In this document: positions 47,006 to 58,195 of the stretch, one piece after another | Layout of the letters: each line of letters opens with the position of its first letter | Position numbering within the stretch: the stretch's first letter is position 1 | Assembly (NCBI GenBank): GCA_916700875.1 | Contig: CAKAKS010000032.1 | Span: forward strand, 7,007,001 to 7,071,000 | Source: Sebastes aleutianus | Lineage: Eukaryota > Chordata > Actinopteri > Perciformes > Sebastidae | Direction: 5' to 3' | DNA length: 64,000 nucleotides | Notes under the pieces: generated by a model | Databases searched by the model: none | Told to the model about the DNA's origin: nothing | What the model saw: only the letters and a program-made list of their open reading frames with translations | Made by a program: the position numbers and the translations under genes

Positions 47006-47370
47006 TGTGATGGAATAATTGATACACAAGTTATCTTTGGAAGGAAGAGGTCCGGAGCTGATGATGTCTTACAAAAGAAGGTTTATTGAAGCTTGATCAA
47101 GGAGAATTGTCAGGTCTCCACAATAGATGCTCTCTGCATGAAGGCCTCACAACTCTGTCCTTCCTCCCCGGTGCTCAGTGTCTTACCCCTTATCATGTTA
47201 TGACTTACTTCGTTCCTCTGGCATCTCTGACCCTGGTTGCCCTAGCGACTGGCTCTACGGTCTCCACTACAGACACAGCTGTACAGATAACGGTGGCTCC
47301 TCTAGACAGGACTCCAACCCAAGAATGTCAACAGAGGGACACTCTGACAAACACTCTGACCTTTCTACCA
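47006..47370 (-). mobile_element. Solo LTR of an LTR retrotransposon or endogenous retrovirus-like element
   Basis: A 365-bp block begins TG and ends CA, and is flanked by a 5-bp direct repeat ATAAG (47001-47005 and 47371-47375). On the minus strand it has the polyadenylation signal AATAAA (47080-47085, reversed) about 75 bases from its 3' end TCCATCACA. No internal coding region or second LTR is present, as expected for a solo LTR after recombination. Gypsy/ERV class not resolved. Confidence 0.6.
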
Positions 47371-47461
47371 ATAAGAGAGGAATTGATGGAAAATTCCATC
47401 ACAATAAGAAAATGGCAATATCTCAGAAACTACAAGGAGCACAATCAAGTATTTGGTATCT

Positions 47462-47892
47462 ATTAGAAAGTTTGTGACCCGGCAGCCATGTTGACAAATA
47501 GTTGAGGAAATACCAAGCACCGCCCACCAGCCGGACCAAACTTTCTCATTTTACAGCTAACCAGTACACTACAAGATGTTTCTGAAAACATTTGAGGTGA
47601 GAAATAGACATTACAGTAACAAAATATTGATTCATATTTGATCAGCGCTGCCTGAACGTTTGATCGGCGTTCGCGAGTGATTGACAGCTGCCTCCGTTGA
47701 ATGAACAGCCAATAGGAACGCTTTCTCTCTCTAAAATGACCTGTGATTGGCCAAAGTCTCCTGTCAGGGCTAGATTTTCTAAAGCCTGAAAACAGAGCCA
47801 TGAGGAGGTGCAGAAGTCTAGTTTTCTCTCAGAACACTTGAATTGCAATATGCTGAAAGGTTATTATGGAATTTTTGCCTAATGATGCTGAA
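47462..47892. repeat. Truncated relative of the 35.5 kb and 8.1 kb TTAA elements
   Basis: Shares GTTTGTGACCCGGC(A/C)GCCA, CATTTTACAGCTAA(A/C)CAGTACACT and GAAAACATTTGAGG with 8074-9193. Shares GGCCAAAGTCTC, GAGAAAGCG-type and ATGAGGAGG blocks with 35517-36184 in inverse order. No TTAA ends remain. Confidence 0.6.
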
Positions 47893-48078
47893 AACATTCT
47901 GTCTGTTTCTGTCTTTTTCATGTGATCTAAAAATTGCAAAGTTGTACTGTTATATATGCACCTGCCCAGAGTATGTCTGTACCAAATTCCAAGACTTTTG
48001 ACCAATCAGAACTAATGTTGTGGCATTTCTTTCCTCATCATACTATATAATATAGTCTGTGGGCACAAATAGGTTTGC

Positions 48079-49368
48079 TTATGATTCTTTGAAAAAATAT
48101 AAATGATCAGTCGTAGTGCAAAGTTCATTTCCATCAATTCGTTACTTTCATCTTGTTTTATACTGCAACATTCTTCCTAATGAGCAAAACAATCTCACAA
48201 TCTCTGTTGAACTTCTCCCACTGCTAACAATAGAAAGCTCGAACTTCAGTCATTATGAGTTTGTTAAAAACAAAATCAGTGAAGTGTCTTCTTGACTTTT
48301 CCTAGACCTATTGCACAAATAATGTTGCCAGATTTTCACAATCTAGTAAATAAATAGCTTGGCCTGTTGGCTTTCCTAAGCCGTAAACACAATCTCTAGC
48401 AAACAAAACGTCTGAGAATATGTGATTTTCACGCACGGAGGTTAATATTTGCTCGACTTGTTGTTGATCTCCCATGACCAAACTAAAATGCACAGCTGTC
48501 ACTGCTCACAGTTTAAGGGATGTTTCCATTGATATTCTCACACCGGCTCATATGTGGAAGAGAGACAGATGGTCGTTATGGCCCCCTCTTCCTGAGGGTT
48601 ACTTCCCCACAAGTAGTTGCCACTTGAGCTGCATTCACACATATGTTCATTATCTCCAAGCACTCAATTGCTCCTCCGCTACGTGGCCTCTGTCATCTGT
48701 GCTGCCCGCTCCTCTCCGGCAGCTGCAAAAAGCAAATGTGCATATAATGATTTCCGCTTTTAGCCTCCCACATCGGCCAAAAAAAATCTATGTACGTGAG
48801 TTTAGCTTAATAATTGCTCGCAAATTGGATGTGAATTTTCTTAGGATGGAAATAGAAACTGACCATTTTTGAGTGAGTGCCAGCACGGTAAAGCATACAC
48901 AAGGTTGTGATTAATAACAAAATCCACGAGTGGAGTGTGTCGTTGTGGAGGCTGGTTGAGGTGCCTTCAGGTTAGTGTGCAGAAGAGAGTATGTTGAGTC
49001 TGGAGAAGGTGTTGAACCGACGTAGATGTTGCTGCTCCCTGAGGTGCTGCACCTCTGTTGTTGCTGCTGCTGAGCGGTGGGGGTCCTGAGGTACGTGCTT
49101 GGTCCTTGCCAAGATGATGAAGGAAACTGAGCCCACATGCCGATCTCTTAAAGTGCATTAGGGGGCTCCGACTTAGCTGCGAAGACTGTGTGCGCGTAGG
49201 CTGGGCATCAGCTGGGTCTACAGAGATATCTCAGCCAGCTTGCCGCTTGTCAGAGATGAATAGCATTTTCCTTTAATGCTCCACTCAGACTTATCAGTAC
49301 AGAGAACTTCTCAACAAATAAAATACCAAAAACTCCTAATTCTGACTCTAATGCTAAAGTTCCTAATT
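48079..49368. other. Unique intronic DNA
   Basis: 48480-48870 is repeat-poor with a near-unique texture and could be a conserved non-coding element (not testable here). 49060-49080 has a TTGTTGCTGCTGCTG tract that gives a glutamine-rich frame on the minus strand, which I do not regard as a gene. Confidence 0.4.
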
Positions 49369-50077
49369 GGGGCTGTCAGTTGGTTAAAATATTTATTCGA
49401 GATTAATCGCATGTTTGTCCATAGTTAATCACGATTCATTGCAAATTAATCGCACATTTTTTATCTGTTCAAAATGTACATTAAAGGGAGATTTGCCAAG
49501 TATTTAATAGTCTTATCAACTTGGGATTGGGCAAATGTGCTTGCTTTATGCGAATGTATGTATATATTTATTATTGGAAATCAATTAACAACACAAAACA
49601 ATGACAGACCCTCACAGGTACTGCATTCAAATCATAACATGGCAAACTGCAGCCCAACAGGCAACAACAGCTGTCAGTGTGTCAGTGTGCTGACTTGACT
49701 ATGACTTGCCCAAAACTGCATGTGATTATCATAAAGTGGGCATGTCTGTAAAGGAGAGACTCGTGGGTACTCATAGAACCCATTTTCATTCTCATATCTT
49801 GAGGTTTAGAGGTAAAGGGATCCCTTGGAAAATGGCCATGCCAGCTTTTCCTTGCTAAAGTTTGGCCTAAATTTGGAGCGTTACTTAGCCAATGGATTAC
49901 GTTAGCTCAGATTTTTTAGTTTCATATGATGCCAGCATCTTTACTCTAGCTTTAAAACTGAGCCCGCATAAACCTCCGAAAGATTGGCGGCCTTCGGATT
50001 TTTAAGGGGTTAAGTTGCGTTAATACGTTAAAGAAATTAGTGGTGTTCAAACACATTTGCGTTAACTTCGACAGCCA
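49369..50077 (+). mobile_element. AATCGC/GTTAACGCG hAT-like MITE, copy D
   Basis: Starts GGGGCTGTCAGTTGG and ends GCGTTAACTTCGACAGCCA. Full-length form with degenerate ends; its DR1 is decayed (AGGTTTAGAGGTAA). Confidence 0.72.
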
Positions 50078-51299
50078 TATTCCAAATGTATCTTGCTGCC
50101 AGATAGCCTACAATGCCAGTAGTTTGTTTTTATGAAATGGAACACCACATGTTGAACAACAAACACATTTTAACTTTTTTATTAGATCATTTTTAATTAA
50201 TAAAATGCAAATTTGGTGCACATTCAGACAAAATACACAGGTATTTTAAGATATGATGGTCATCATAATTCCTTTGGCTGTCTGAGTAATTTTTCTTCCT
50301 CTAGTCCTGGGGTATTCAATTAATATTCAAAAGAGGTCCAGTTAGAGAAAATTTCCTCAAGTAAAGGTCGGGAACATCATAGTGTCTAACTAGCGTTATG
50401 ATTCAGTGCCACATATATTCAAGTAGCAGCTTAGATTGTTTATTTTCTCTGCCCTCAGTTTGGATTTGAGTGGGTATGTTTGCTTAAAAGATTTGTGCTT
50501 TGTCTCTTTTTGGCTCCTCACATTTTAATAATTGCCACGGTCTCTGAACATAAGAGACATGCTGGTTTTGAACTGCCCTTGGGAAGAATGAACATGTAAG
50601 AGTCTGTCTATTCTTGATTACAAGCTTTGTTTTGGTTGTATACTTCTCTCTTTATAGAGCACGCCATATGAAATTACTTTTCTCTGACTCACTTGTTTCC
50701 CCGACTGGTGTCTCTCGTCTCATCCCCCCCCCCCCTCCCCCCCGTGTGCATGTGTGTGTATCTCACTGATAATCAACTTTCAATGCAGAATGGACAGATT
50801 TGATTGGCTGATTAGCATCACGTGAGATGATTTACAACACATGCAATTGGTCTGTGAGTTTTTTTGGGCCACTAAACCAGTGCCATAGTGGTAGAAAAGC
50901 TGTGTAGGTTAAAATAGAAACGCTCCGTCAAAATTATATATTTCTCAATAATTGAATCGGTTAAAGGCCCGGCTCTGGATAGGACGGCATCTGGGTCCAC
51001 CTATTAGTGACATCTGCTCTCGTCCATGTCCTGCAGGATATCAACAAGTCAAAAAAGCATCGCTGCAGATGTTTCATGCAACAGATAACTGTTCCACCTG
51101 TTCAAAGTTAAACACAGAGATGAAGATGTCTCAGGTGTCATTGTACACAATCCGAAATGAAGCAATATGAAGTAGGTGAGATTGTCATGTCCATTTTCAG
51201 TATGAAACTGATAGGAAATGTGGGTTAAAGAGTAAGGACATCAAATAGCAGTAAAGTTTGCGTATGGATTAATCTATTTTCCTTTACTTCTTAGCAAAA
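50078..51299. other. Intronic DNA with one short repeat and a C-run
   Basis: 50310-50440 (GGGGTATTCAATTAATATTC, AAAGAGGTCCAGTTAGAG) resembles a dispersed teleost repeat. A 12-C plus 7-C run is at 50724-50743, followed by a short (TG)n. Nothing else recognised. Confidence 0.4.
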
Positions 51300-52062
51300 A
51301 ATATAAGGTGACAGTAGCGTAACATAATTGTGATTGGCCCCAGTGCAATTTTTGCTGCACTCAGCAGCCAAATGTTCTCACAGACACAGATTTCAGTCGG
51401 TGCACATTTTCCTACATATGAGACGTAACAATTACAGTGCTATAAATTTGAATCCCTGATCCCACTCAATAATAACAAAAATAAACTAGTATTCACCCAT
51501 TAGAAGTTTAACAACACTGCTTAAGAACCATGTCCTTTTTTTTACTGGAATGTCCTGGCCGTGAGCAACTCAGCATGATGTTGTTTTGACCTGAACTTTT
51601 GTCAGTTTTGTTTGTATTTATTCCTGTCGCTCGCCTTTAAATCACCTCGATGGACTAGGAACGGCTGATTGGTGAAGTTGAAATGAGGAGTTATCATCCT
51701 CTTTTCACTACAAAAACCTTAATAAGGTGGCAGCTGGCTGGAGGGTGATCATCAGAGAGCTGAAAGTGCCCTACTGCTGTTGGCTATATTGTATGTAATT
51801 TCCCGTAAATATCACAATATTAAACGTGTTTTCTGTTTAATAATTACAAACGCAGGAAGATAAGTGGTTACGTCTCCAGTCTGATCTCGAGTGCACAGCT
51901 GATAGGTAGCCTACGATATTTGTTTACATGACGTTACAGAAGTGCATATAGCGGATTCAGTGTGGACACGGTGTAGGAATGTGATTTTTTGGCCTCTGAC
52001 AGCTTCTGGGCCCCAAAAGTGCTGCACCGGTTGCACCATCAACATTTGTGCCACTGTAATGT
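51300..52062. repeat. Candidate DNA element with weak ACAGTRGC ends
   Basis: Left GTGACAGTAGCGTAACATAA followed by TGGCCCCAGTGCAATTTTTG. Right GGGCCCCAAAAGTGCTGCAC followed by TTTGTGCCACTGTA. The ends are partly inverse and the GGCCCCAGTGCA block is familiar from teleost repeats. Confidence 0.38.
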
Positions 52063-52122
52063 GATTTAGCCTCTCTCGCTGTCGAATGCTCTCAGCTATG
52101 AATATGGATGTATGGATACAGT

Positions 52123-52594
52123 CAGTAGGTGATTTATTCGTTTTTAACAGGGCATCTGGTCCCCTTTGTTCACCCGCAGCTAGCGTACCGCCCCATGAAC
52201 GACTCTTTTGATTCTGTATTTTTTAATACTCCGATAGCTATGGTATGTAAGTTAGAGAATATAATAGATCCAAGACGAATTACAAATCCATCTGCAACTT
52301 CAGAACCACGGACAGCGCCATGGATTTATCAATACACAGCTCAGTTAGGCTACGGATATTTCAGAGCCATGGTCAGGGCCATAGATTCGAACTTTCACAA
52401 ACCTCAGTCAGGTAAAGGATCAATAAGTCAGGCAGTCTAGACTAATGTATTCAACTAAACAACCCCTCTGCCCCTGCACTCTCTCTGCTACTAGGGGATG
52501 GAGAAGGGGGGTTGACAGGTTAACAAGGGGCAGGCATTTTGCTAACTGGGGTGATGGCACCCCCCATCCTCATCCTCCTTCAAATTGGCTACTG
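52123..52594. mobile_element. hAT-type MITE, family 1, copy 2
   Basis: Ends CAGTAGGTGATTT and AAATTGGCTACTG, with 8-bp flanks GATACAGT (52115-52122) and GATAAAGT (52595-52602), one mismatch. The interior matches copy 1 at 36-457 throughout (CACCGCAGCTAGCG-like, ATCAATACACAGC, GGTCAGGGCCATAGATTC) and has about 50 extra bases. Confidence 0.82.
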
Positions 52595-52602
52595 GATAAA
52601 GT

Positions 52603-53334
52603 GCAGAAAGGCCTTACCGCAAAGATTTGAGCAAAGAATTGAAGCATGCATTGGATCAGTGTCTTTTATTTGTTTTATTCATCATGGTTATTCAAGCAAT
52701 GACAAGATTGCAAATGTATGCAAAAAATGAGCGTGCATTCTTTATTTCTTTCCCTGCAAATGACTCTTTCTAAAATATTTTCTCCTTACTGATGCCTGTT
52801 TGATATAAATGTCTCGGTTTTTAAACAGATACAACTTTTTCCTCAGTATTACTGTATTTGGCGTTCATCCTTGATGAAACTAATTCTGTAGTTCTGCAAA
52901 TCTGTGCACTCTTGCTCAGTTTCCCTCCAACTGACTTTGAACAAAGTGTGGGGGATCAAAGAGTGATCTAATCTGATATTCCAGCATCTTGAGTTTATTA
53001 TAGTAGATGCCAGTGAGACAGACCAGCCACCCTTGTGCGAGGGTGTCGTTCATTTCTGTGCCAGATTAGATCTGTACAAGTGGATCAAAGTGATAAGTGT
53101 CAACTAATTATTCTTTGAGCGTGAAGTAGTTTTTTCTTTCAGCGGGTTGATGCCCCAGTTAGTGTGTAAATGGAATCACACAGTCTCTAACAGAAAGAGA
53201 ATAATATAATTTGGTTACAACAATCATTTACAGTCACACTCATTCATTATCAATGGCATTATGGGAAGACAGGCCGTAGAAGAGATGCGGGCCGGTACTG
53301 TAAAAGTAATGTGTTTTATTTTCAGTCAGTGGGC
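52603..53334. other. Unique intronic DNA
   Basis: Nothing recognised. Confidence 0.4.
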
Positions 53335-53957
53335 AACTCGGGGGTCTGAAGAGTGAAGCCAATGCAGAAGTGCCTTAAACTCGCATTCTTTCTAATAGCC
53401 AGCAGGGGGCGACTCCTCTGATTGCAAAAAGAAGTCTATGAGAAAATGAGCCTACTTCTCACTTGATTTATTACCTCAGTAAACATTGTAAACATGAGTT
53501 GATGGTCTCAATCGCTAGTTTCAAGTCTTCTTCAATACAGCATGATGTTCATTTAGTAAATGATGGTCCCATTTAGAGTCAAATTGACCATAAAGCAGGG
53601 TATGCTTTAAGGTGGGGCTACCTTGGGATTAACAGGTCGCTACCACGATGTTGTCCGGTCTGGGAGTTGTCCGTGTTTACCTCTTACAACTGTAACCCTT
53701 TCACAGTGTGTTTTCAGTTCATCAAAGTTAATTATAACCTTTTTGGTCACTTGAAAACATCTTATTCAGCGTTCGGTTGTACTCAGCTCCACCCTCTCGC
53801 ACTCTCTGTACGTCTGGCTGCAAATAACCAAGATGGCGACGTGCACAAACCAAGATGGCAATGGCCAAATATGCCAAAGTCAAGGCCTTATAACAGCAGT
53901 CCACAAACTGATGGGTGATGTCACGTTGACTACATCCACTTCTTATATACAATCTAT
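53335..53957 (-). repeat. ACCATAGACTG-type repeat, short full copy
   Basis: Inverse of 711-1555 without its inner insertion: GGGGTCTGAAGAGTGAAGCC, AGCAGGGGGCGACTCC, GTTGTCCGGTCTGGGAG, TTAATTATAACCTTTTTGG, and the end CCACTTCTTATATACAATCT. Confidence 0.7.
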
Positions 53958-54079
53958 TTCAGTACATGATTTTATTTCATGTATAGCTTAAAAAATACCC
54001 TTTGATGTCAGATGTCAGAAATTGTCGCAATTTTTTAATTTAACAGTAAATTAGTCTCTCTAAAGAACTATATAATGCA

Positions 54080-54560
54080 TAGTTTTACGTGTCAACGTGA
54101 TATTATCAGCCTCATACAGCCTCGATTACATGGAGGTAAATTACATTTGGTTTGTGGGGATTCGACCCAATGTCATGGGAAGGCGTATAAATAGCACACT
54201 ATTTTACGAACATTCTGCATGTCCTGATGATTTATTTTAAACTTTACGGACTTGATGTTGTGAAACGGCTTTTTGAGTGTCATTTAAGGCCACGTCGTTA
54301 CTGTGAAACCGTCACAGTTATGTTTATGCATCAAGACTATGGTAATGGCCGTAGTTTGTTTTAGGCAACAAAATCACTTAGTTAGGTTTAGGAAAAAACA
54401 TCACGGTTGGGCTTAAAATAAGTACGTAAACTAAGGAAAACTACAGGAAACACGTCACAGACATCACTAAAGTAACTTCAAAATAACTCAACAACACTTT
54501 GAGACATGAAACACCAGTCTCCTGGTTGAAAGTCCTGTGTTTGTTTGACCCATCATCATA
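54080..54560. repeat. GGACTTTCAC-type repeat cluster
   Basis: Contains TTTTAGGCAACAAAATCAC, TTAGTTAGGTTTAGGAAAA and TGGTTGAAAGTCCTGTGTTTG, the inverse of the CCTAAACCTAAC and GGACTTTCAC blocks at 21.0-21.5 kb. Confidence 0.5.
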
Positions 54561-54595
54561 AGCAGTCTTTCTCACTTTTCATTCAACATCACAGT

Positions 54596-54880
54596 CCGAG
54601 GGGACTTGGCTTGGGAACTGGAGGGTTGCCGTTTCAAGTCCCTGCACGGACAAAGTACGGACTGTGGACTGGAAGCTGGAGAGGGACCACTTCTCCTCCT
54701 GGGCACTGCTGAGGTGCCTTTGAGCAAGGCACCGGACTCCCAAACTGCTCCCCAGGTGCTATATAGTAGCTGCCCACTGCTCCTAATACTAGGATGGGTT
54801 AAATGCAGAAACTAAATTCCACTGTGTGTTGTGCTGTGTACAATACAGTGTGTGACAATAAAATCTGATTTGCATTTACA
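54596..54880 (+). mobile_element. tRNA-derived SINE (V-SINE-like)
   Basis: The 5' part has a tRNA-like stretch ending GGGTTGCCGTTTCAAGTCC, where GTTTCAAGTCC is a degenerate pol III B box. The core TGAGCAAGGCACCGGACTCC followed by CTGCTCCCCAGG is the signature of the fish V-SINE/HpaI-like core. The 3' part has GGGTTAAATGCAGAAACTAA and a LINE-like tail TGACAATAAAATCTGATTTG. About 285 bp. Confidence 0.75.
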
Positions 54881-57059
54881 TTTAGCTCTGAGCGTAGCAT
54901 ATTCACGCGGATGCGTTTACTTTGCAGTCAGTACAGTCTACACGGCGTGAAATGACACGCCAAAAGCAAGAACGGCGTTCTGATTGCACACAAAATGACA
55001 TACAAATTGTTGTTATTTGGCGAGACCGGGGCTGATAAAACATAAACAAAACAGCAATTTGTCTTCTCAGAAACAATGTCCCATTTACTCCAGAGGCCGT
55101 TTTCATCAAGAACTATGATGGCCGTGCTTTGCTTAAATACATTTATAAAAAAAAAAAAGCATTACTGCTGAAATGATGCCACCAGTCAACAGAAAGCATG
55201 TTTCTCTCAAGAGTCTCTCAATGCCTCTTAAGCCATGTAGACAAAATGAATCACTGTACAAACATACAAGAGAAGAATGTGGCTGGGGGATCAACTGAAG
55301 GAGTACATCCTGTTTAAATATTTCACAGACGCAAAATCTAAAAGGGGGGCTTGAGATTATGAAACATGGTTTCAGAGCTGCTGGTGTTCACGAAATCAAA
55401 GCAAAGTTCAGACAACTCATCCTCGTGGAGGCTTTGCGACTTCAATGAGCTTTTTTTCTCCGAAGCCCAAACGAAACCAGCAGTTAGTCTTCTTTTTCAG
55501 CTATTATTGTCCATAATGCTCAGTCATATTCACCTAAAACCCCTTGCTGTTTTTACATCATGTCGCCATAAGGTTAATAGGACAGTGTCTCTATATATAA
55601 TATAATAACGATAATGTCTCTGTGGTGAATCACTTTAAATTGCTTTATTGTGCCTACCACCAGGGTCAGGGATAAAACAAGGGGATGCAATTACTGCCAG
55701 TGTCTAACTTCCAATAAATAATTCCCTTAACAGTAGATAATGAATCCATGTTTAATTAGAAATGGTAATTGATACAAACTATATAGAAGTCTATTGCGCT
55801 TAAACAGGTCCTACTTTCTTTTTTTTTAACTTAAAGCATATGAGGTGGTTGGTTTCTGTTTCAACACGCCCTCAGGCTGTGGAGATTGTTTATTGTACTG
55901 AATGCTGTAGAGGGCTGGCGCAGGGAATTAGGGTGGATAGTCTTGTAGTTTTTGGCTTCGTGGTTTAAGAATTGGCAGACTGTTTGTTTACTTCCAAGCT
56001 CTCACATGGCCGCCTTGGTTCTATAAGACAGATGTGACCTTTTTTTTTTCTGTCGAGCCCAGTTGTTTATGCAAAAGAAACAGGTATACTCTATAATAAT
56101 AGTCATAACACCTGTTTAGCAATTCTACGATGTCACTGCGATAGGCTCCTAAAACATCTTCCCACACACTTCTATAATTGCTTGCCTTGGCGCTCTGTCT
56201 ATAAGCAAACTGACATGGCTATAATTAGTGAAAACACCACATTTTATATTGTTCTCCTCAGATATATGGATACTGCTGTGGAATAAACAATCCACGGGCC
56301 CTTCTCCCCAAAGTCTCTTCTACAATTTGAGGGTTTTACAATTGCGGCTTTTTTTAATGAGCACTTGAAATCGTCAATTGGAGACGAGGCCCTGATACAT
56401 AATGGCCCTTCGCTAATTAATAGTGCATAAAAAATATCCAGCTGCTCATCAGCGCTCCATTACAAGAATTAGCCTCAATCAGTGCTGAGCACCCTGTAAC
56501 TCCTCTTTGACATGATAGGAAATGGCGTGGTTTGACGACAAAAAAAAGCAGCAGAAACGGCATTTCGTTTGGAAGCAATGGACGCCGCGTCGCCGCGGCA
56601 CGTTTTGAGGCACAGGGCTGATGATGGAACACGGGCACGACGAGAAGAAACCAGATTTAGCTTCAGAGAGAAAGCACATAGAAGGAAGCAAAGAATGAGG
56701 TGATGCAATTGGGTGACATGCTGTAGAGCTTTGATGGTTGTGCAACGTAACTTTGGGGCAGTATGATGATGATTGAAGTTTATAATAATGTACATATACT
56801 GTATAGAGTGCTCCAGGGATGATGTATTTTTGTAGGCCAACCAGGCAGTTAGCATCATCCTGAGTTCCCTCAACAAAAAGCCAATGTGATTTTCCCATTT
56901 TGGATTATTGCAGAAAATAAGCCCTGTGGCAAACAAACGTTTCTGACAACTTACGTGTTTTGTTCAGCAAGAAAATCTTCACAAATGAACACAACTTCTA
57001 TGATTTTTGAAGTGTGAATACAATCGGCAGAAGTAAAAAGCTAACGTTTGGCTATAAAT
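54881..57059. other. Mostly unique intronic DNA
   Basis: A runs at 55147-55159 and T runs at 55818 and 56040. The 153- and 139-codon minus-strand frames at 56475-56936 overlap each other and have no recognised domain. 56300-56500 looks repeat-free and may be a conserved non-coding element (TAATTA-type homeodomain words, CAGCTGCTC). Confidence 0.4.
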
Positions 57060-57945
57060 GAACTACACCAGGTTACATGAGCACGAGTTTACACAACAAG
57101 GCTGTAAAGGCGGACGAGTCGGCGTGATGACGTTTAGTAGTCTCAGCTACGAGCCAGAAAGATGATTGTAAGCTAGAAATATTCAAAGTTAATAACATTG
57201 CGTACGGTTGACAAATTGAATTGATGCTGCATCGCGCTTATTACACGGCTACATACTGAATAAATCAATATTTTGACACAAAAACGGTCCGCCAGAGTCC
57301 GACATCAGAGCTGCGCCCATAGCAAGCATCTGTAATACAGAAATGACAGACCGCAGAACACCGTGATTGACCAATCAGAATCGAATATTCAACACAGCCA
57401 TGTAATAACAGGAATTAATGAACACCTTGCGGCCAATCACAATTGAGTATTTGCCCAGACCATGGTATAATAACGAGTAAAACAAGCGAGAAAGTCCGCT
57501 GAGGGCTAGTGGGAGGGATGGTGAGTCAAACAAGCACAGGACGTTCACCCGGGAGCCCGCTGTTCGTATCCCACGTGAAACCAAAAGTAAACGTTGACTC
57601 TACGACTGTTACGCAAGGGATAATGTACGGTGAGCCGGTCATTGTTGTGAAAGAATCCCCGACAGGGCGAGTCCGCACTCCTCGTCTCTCCTCGCACTGA
57701 AGGGGATTCTTTCACAACAATGACCCGCTAGCTGTACATTATCCCGCTTATTACACGGCTACTTACTGAAGAAATCAATACTTTGACAAAAAAATGGTCC
57801 GCCTGAGTCCAACATCTGAACTGCGCCCATAGCAACGGGCTGTTATACATAGCAACGGTCTGTAATACAGAAATTCCAGACTACAGAACGCCGTGATTGA
57901 CCAATCAGAATCGAATATTCAACACAGCCGTGTGATAAGTAACGT
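57060..57945. repeat. Compound repeat: 170-190-bp direct duplication around a hairpin
   Basis: 57235-57409 and 57745-57938 are direct copies (GCTTATTACACGGCTAC, TCCGCC(A/T)GAGTCC, GTGATTGACCAATCAGAATC, AACACAGCC(A/G)TG). Between them lie a GGACTTTCAC-type block (57490-57600) and the hairpin 57617-57745. The whole has the look of a teleost repeat with structured ends. Confidence 0.65.
57617..57745. repeat. Perfectly placed hairpin, 44-bp arms, 41-nt loop
   Basis: Left arm starts GGGATAATGTACGGTGAGCC and ends GAAAGAATCCCC. Right arm starts GGGGATTCTTTCACAACAAT and ends GTACATTATCCC. The arms agree at 40 of 44 positions by eye, so they would fold as a stable stem. Confidence 0.8.
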
Positions 57946-58029
57946 TATATGTTTGTTACGTAATGTTACGTAAGAAAGTCTGCTAAGGGTGGTTGTTATT
58001 TATTTATGGTAGTTACTTTGTTATGTTAC

Positions 58030-58195
58030 ATTATTATGTTATTTTAACACAAACAAGGATGTTTTTTCTGACCTTAACCAAGTAGTTTTGTTGCCTAAAC
58101 CGAACTAATCGTTTCACAACATTAACAATGTGTCATTGTGTGTTTCTATACGCGTGATACGAGGCTGATATGAAACATATTTTTGGTCGAGTCGA
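58030..58195. repeat. GGACTTTCAC-type repeat fragment
   Basis: CCTTAACCAAGTAGTTTTGTT, GCCTAAACCGAACTAATCG and GATACGAGGCTGATATGAAA relate to the cluster at 54.1-54.5 kb. Confidence 0.5.

Larger units (their letters stand above)
46749..48078. mobile_element. Possible larger element with TTTGTGCCC ends, interrupted by an LTR and another repeat
   Basis: CATTTGTGCCCGCAA near 46755 and CTGTGGGCACAAATAGG near 48060 are inverse. An internal pair, TAGTCTTTGGGCACAAGG and CATGCCCAAAGACTAGATATAG, lies at 46903-47000. The LTR at 47006-47370 and the repeat at 47462-47892 would be later insertions. Speculative outline. Confidence 0.35.

Noticed and set aside
47086..47466. 126-codon frame with threonine-rich stretch
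   Set aside because: Lies across the solo LTR and its flank; not a gene.
48911..49158. Glutamine-rich minus-strand frame
   Set aside because: Produced by a TTGTTGCTGCTGCTG tract; two overlapping frames equally plausible and no homology recognised.
54596..54700. Possible true tRNA gene
   Set aside because: Only a degenerate B box and no full cloverleaf; the following V-SINE-like core shows it is a SINE.
56475..56936. Two overlapping minus-strand frames of 139 and 153 codons
   Set aside because: They overlap in different frames, have no recognisable motif and use unlike codon composition.
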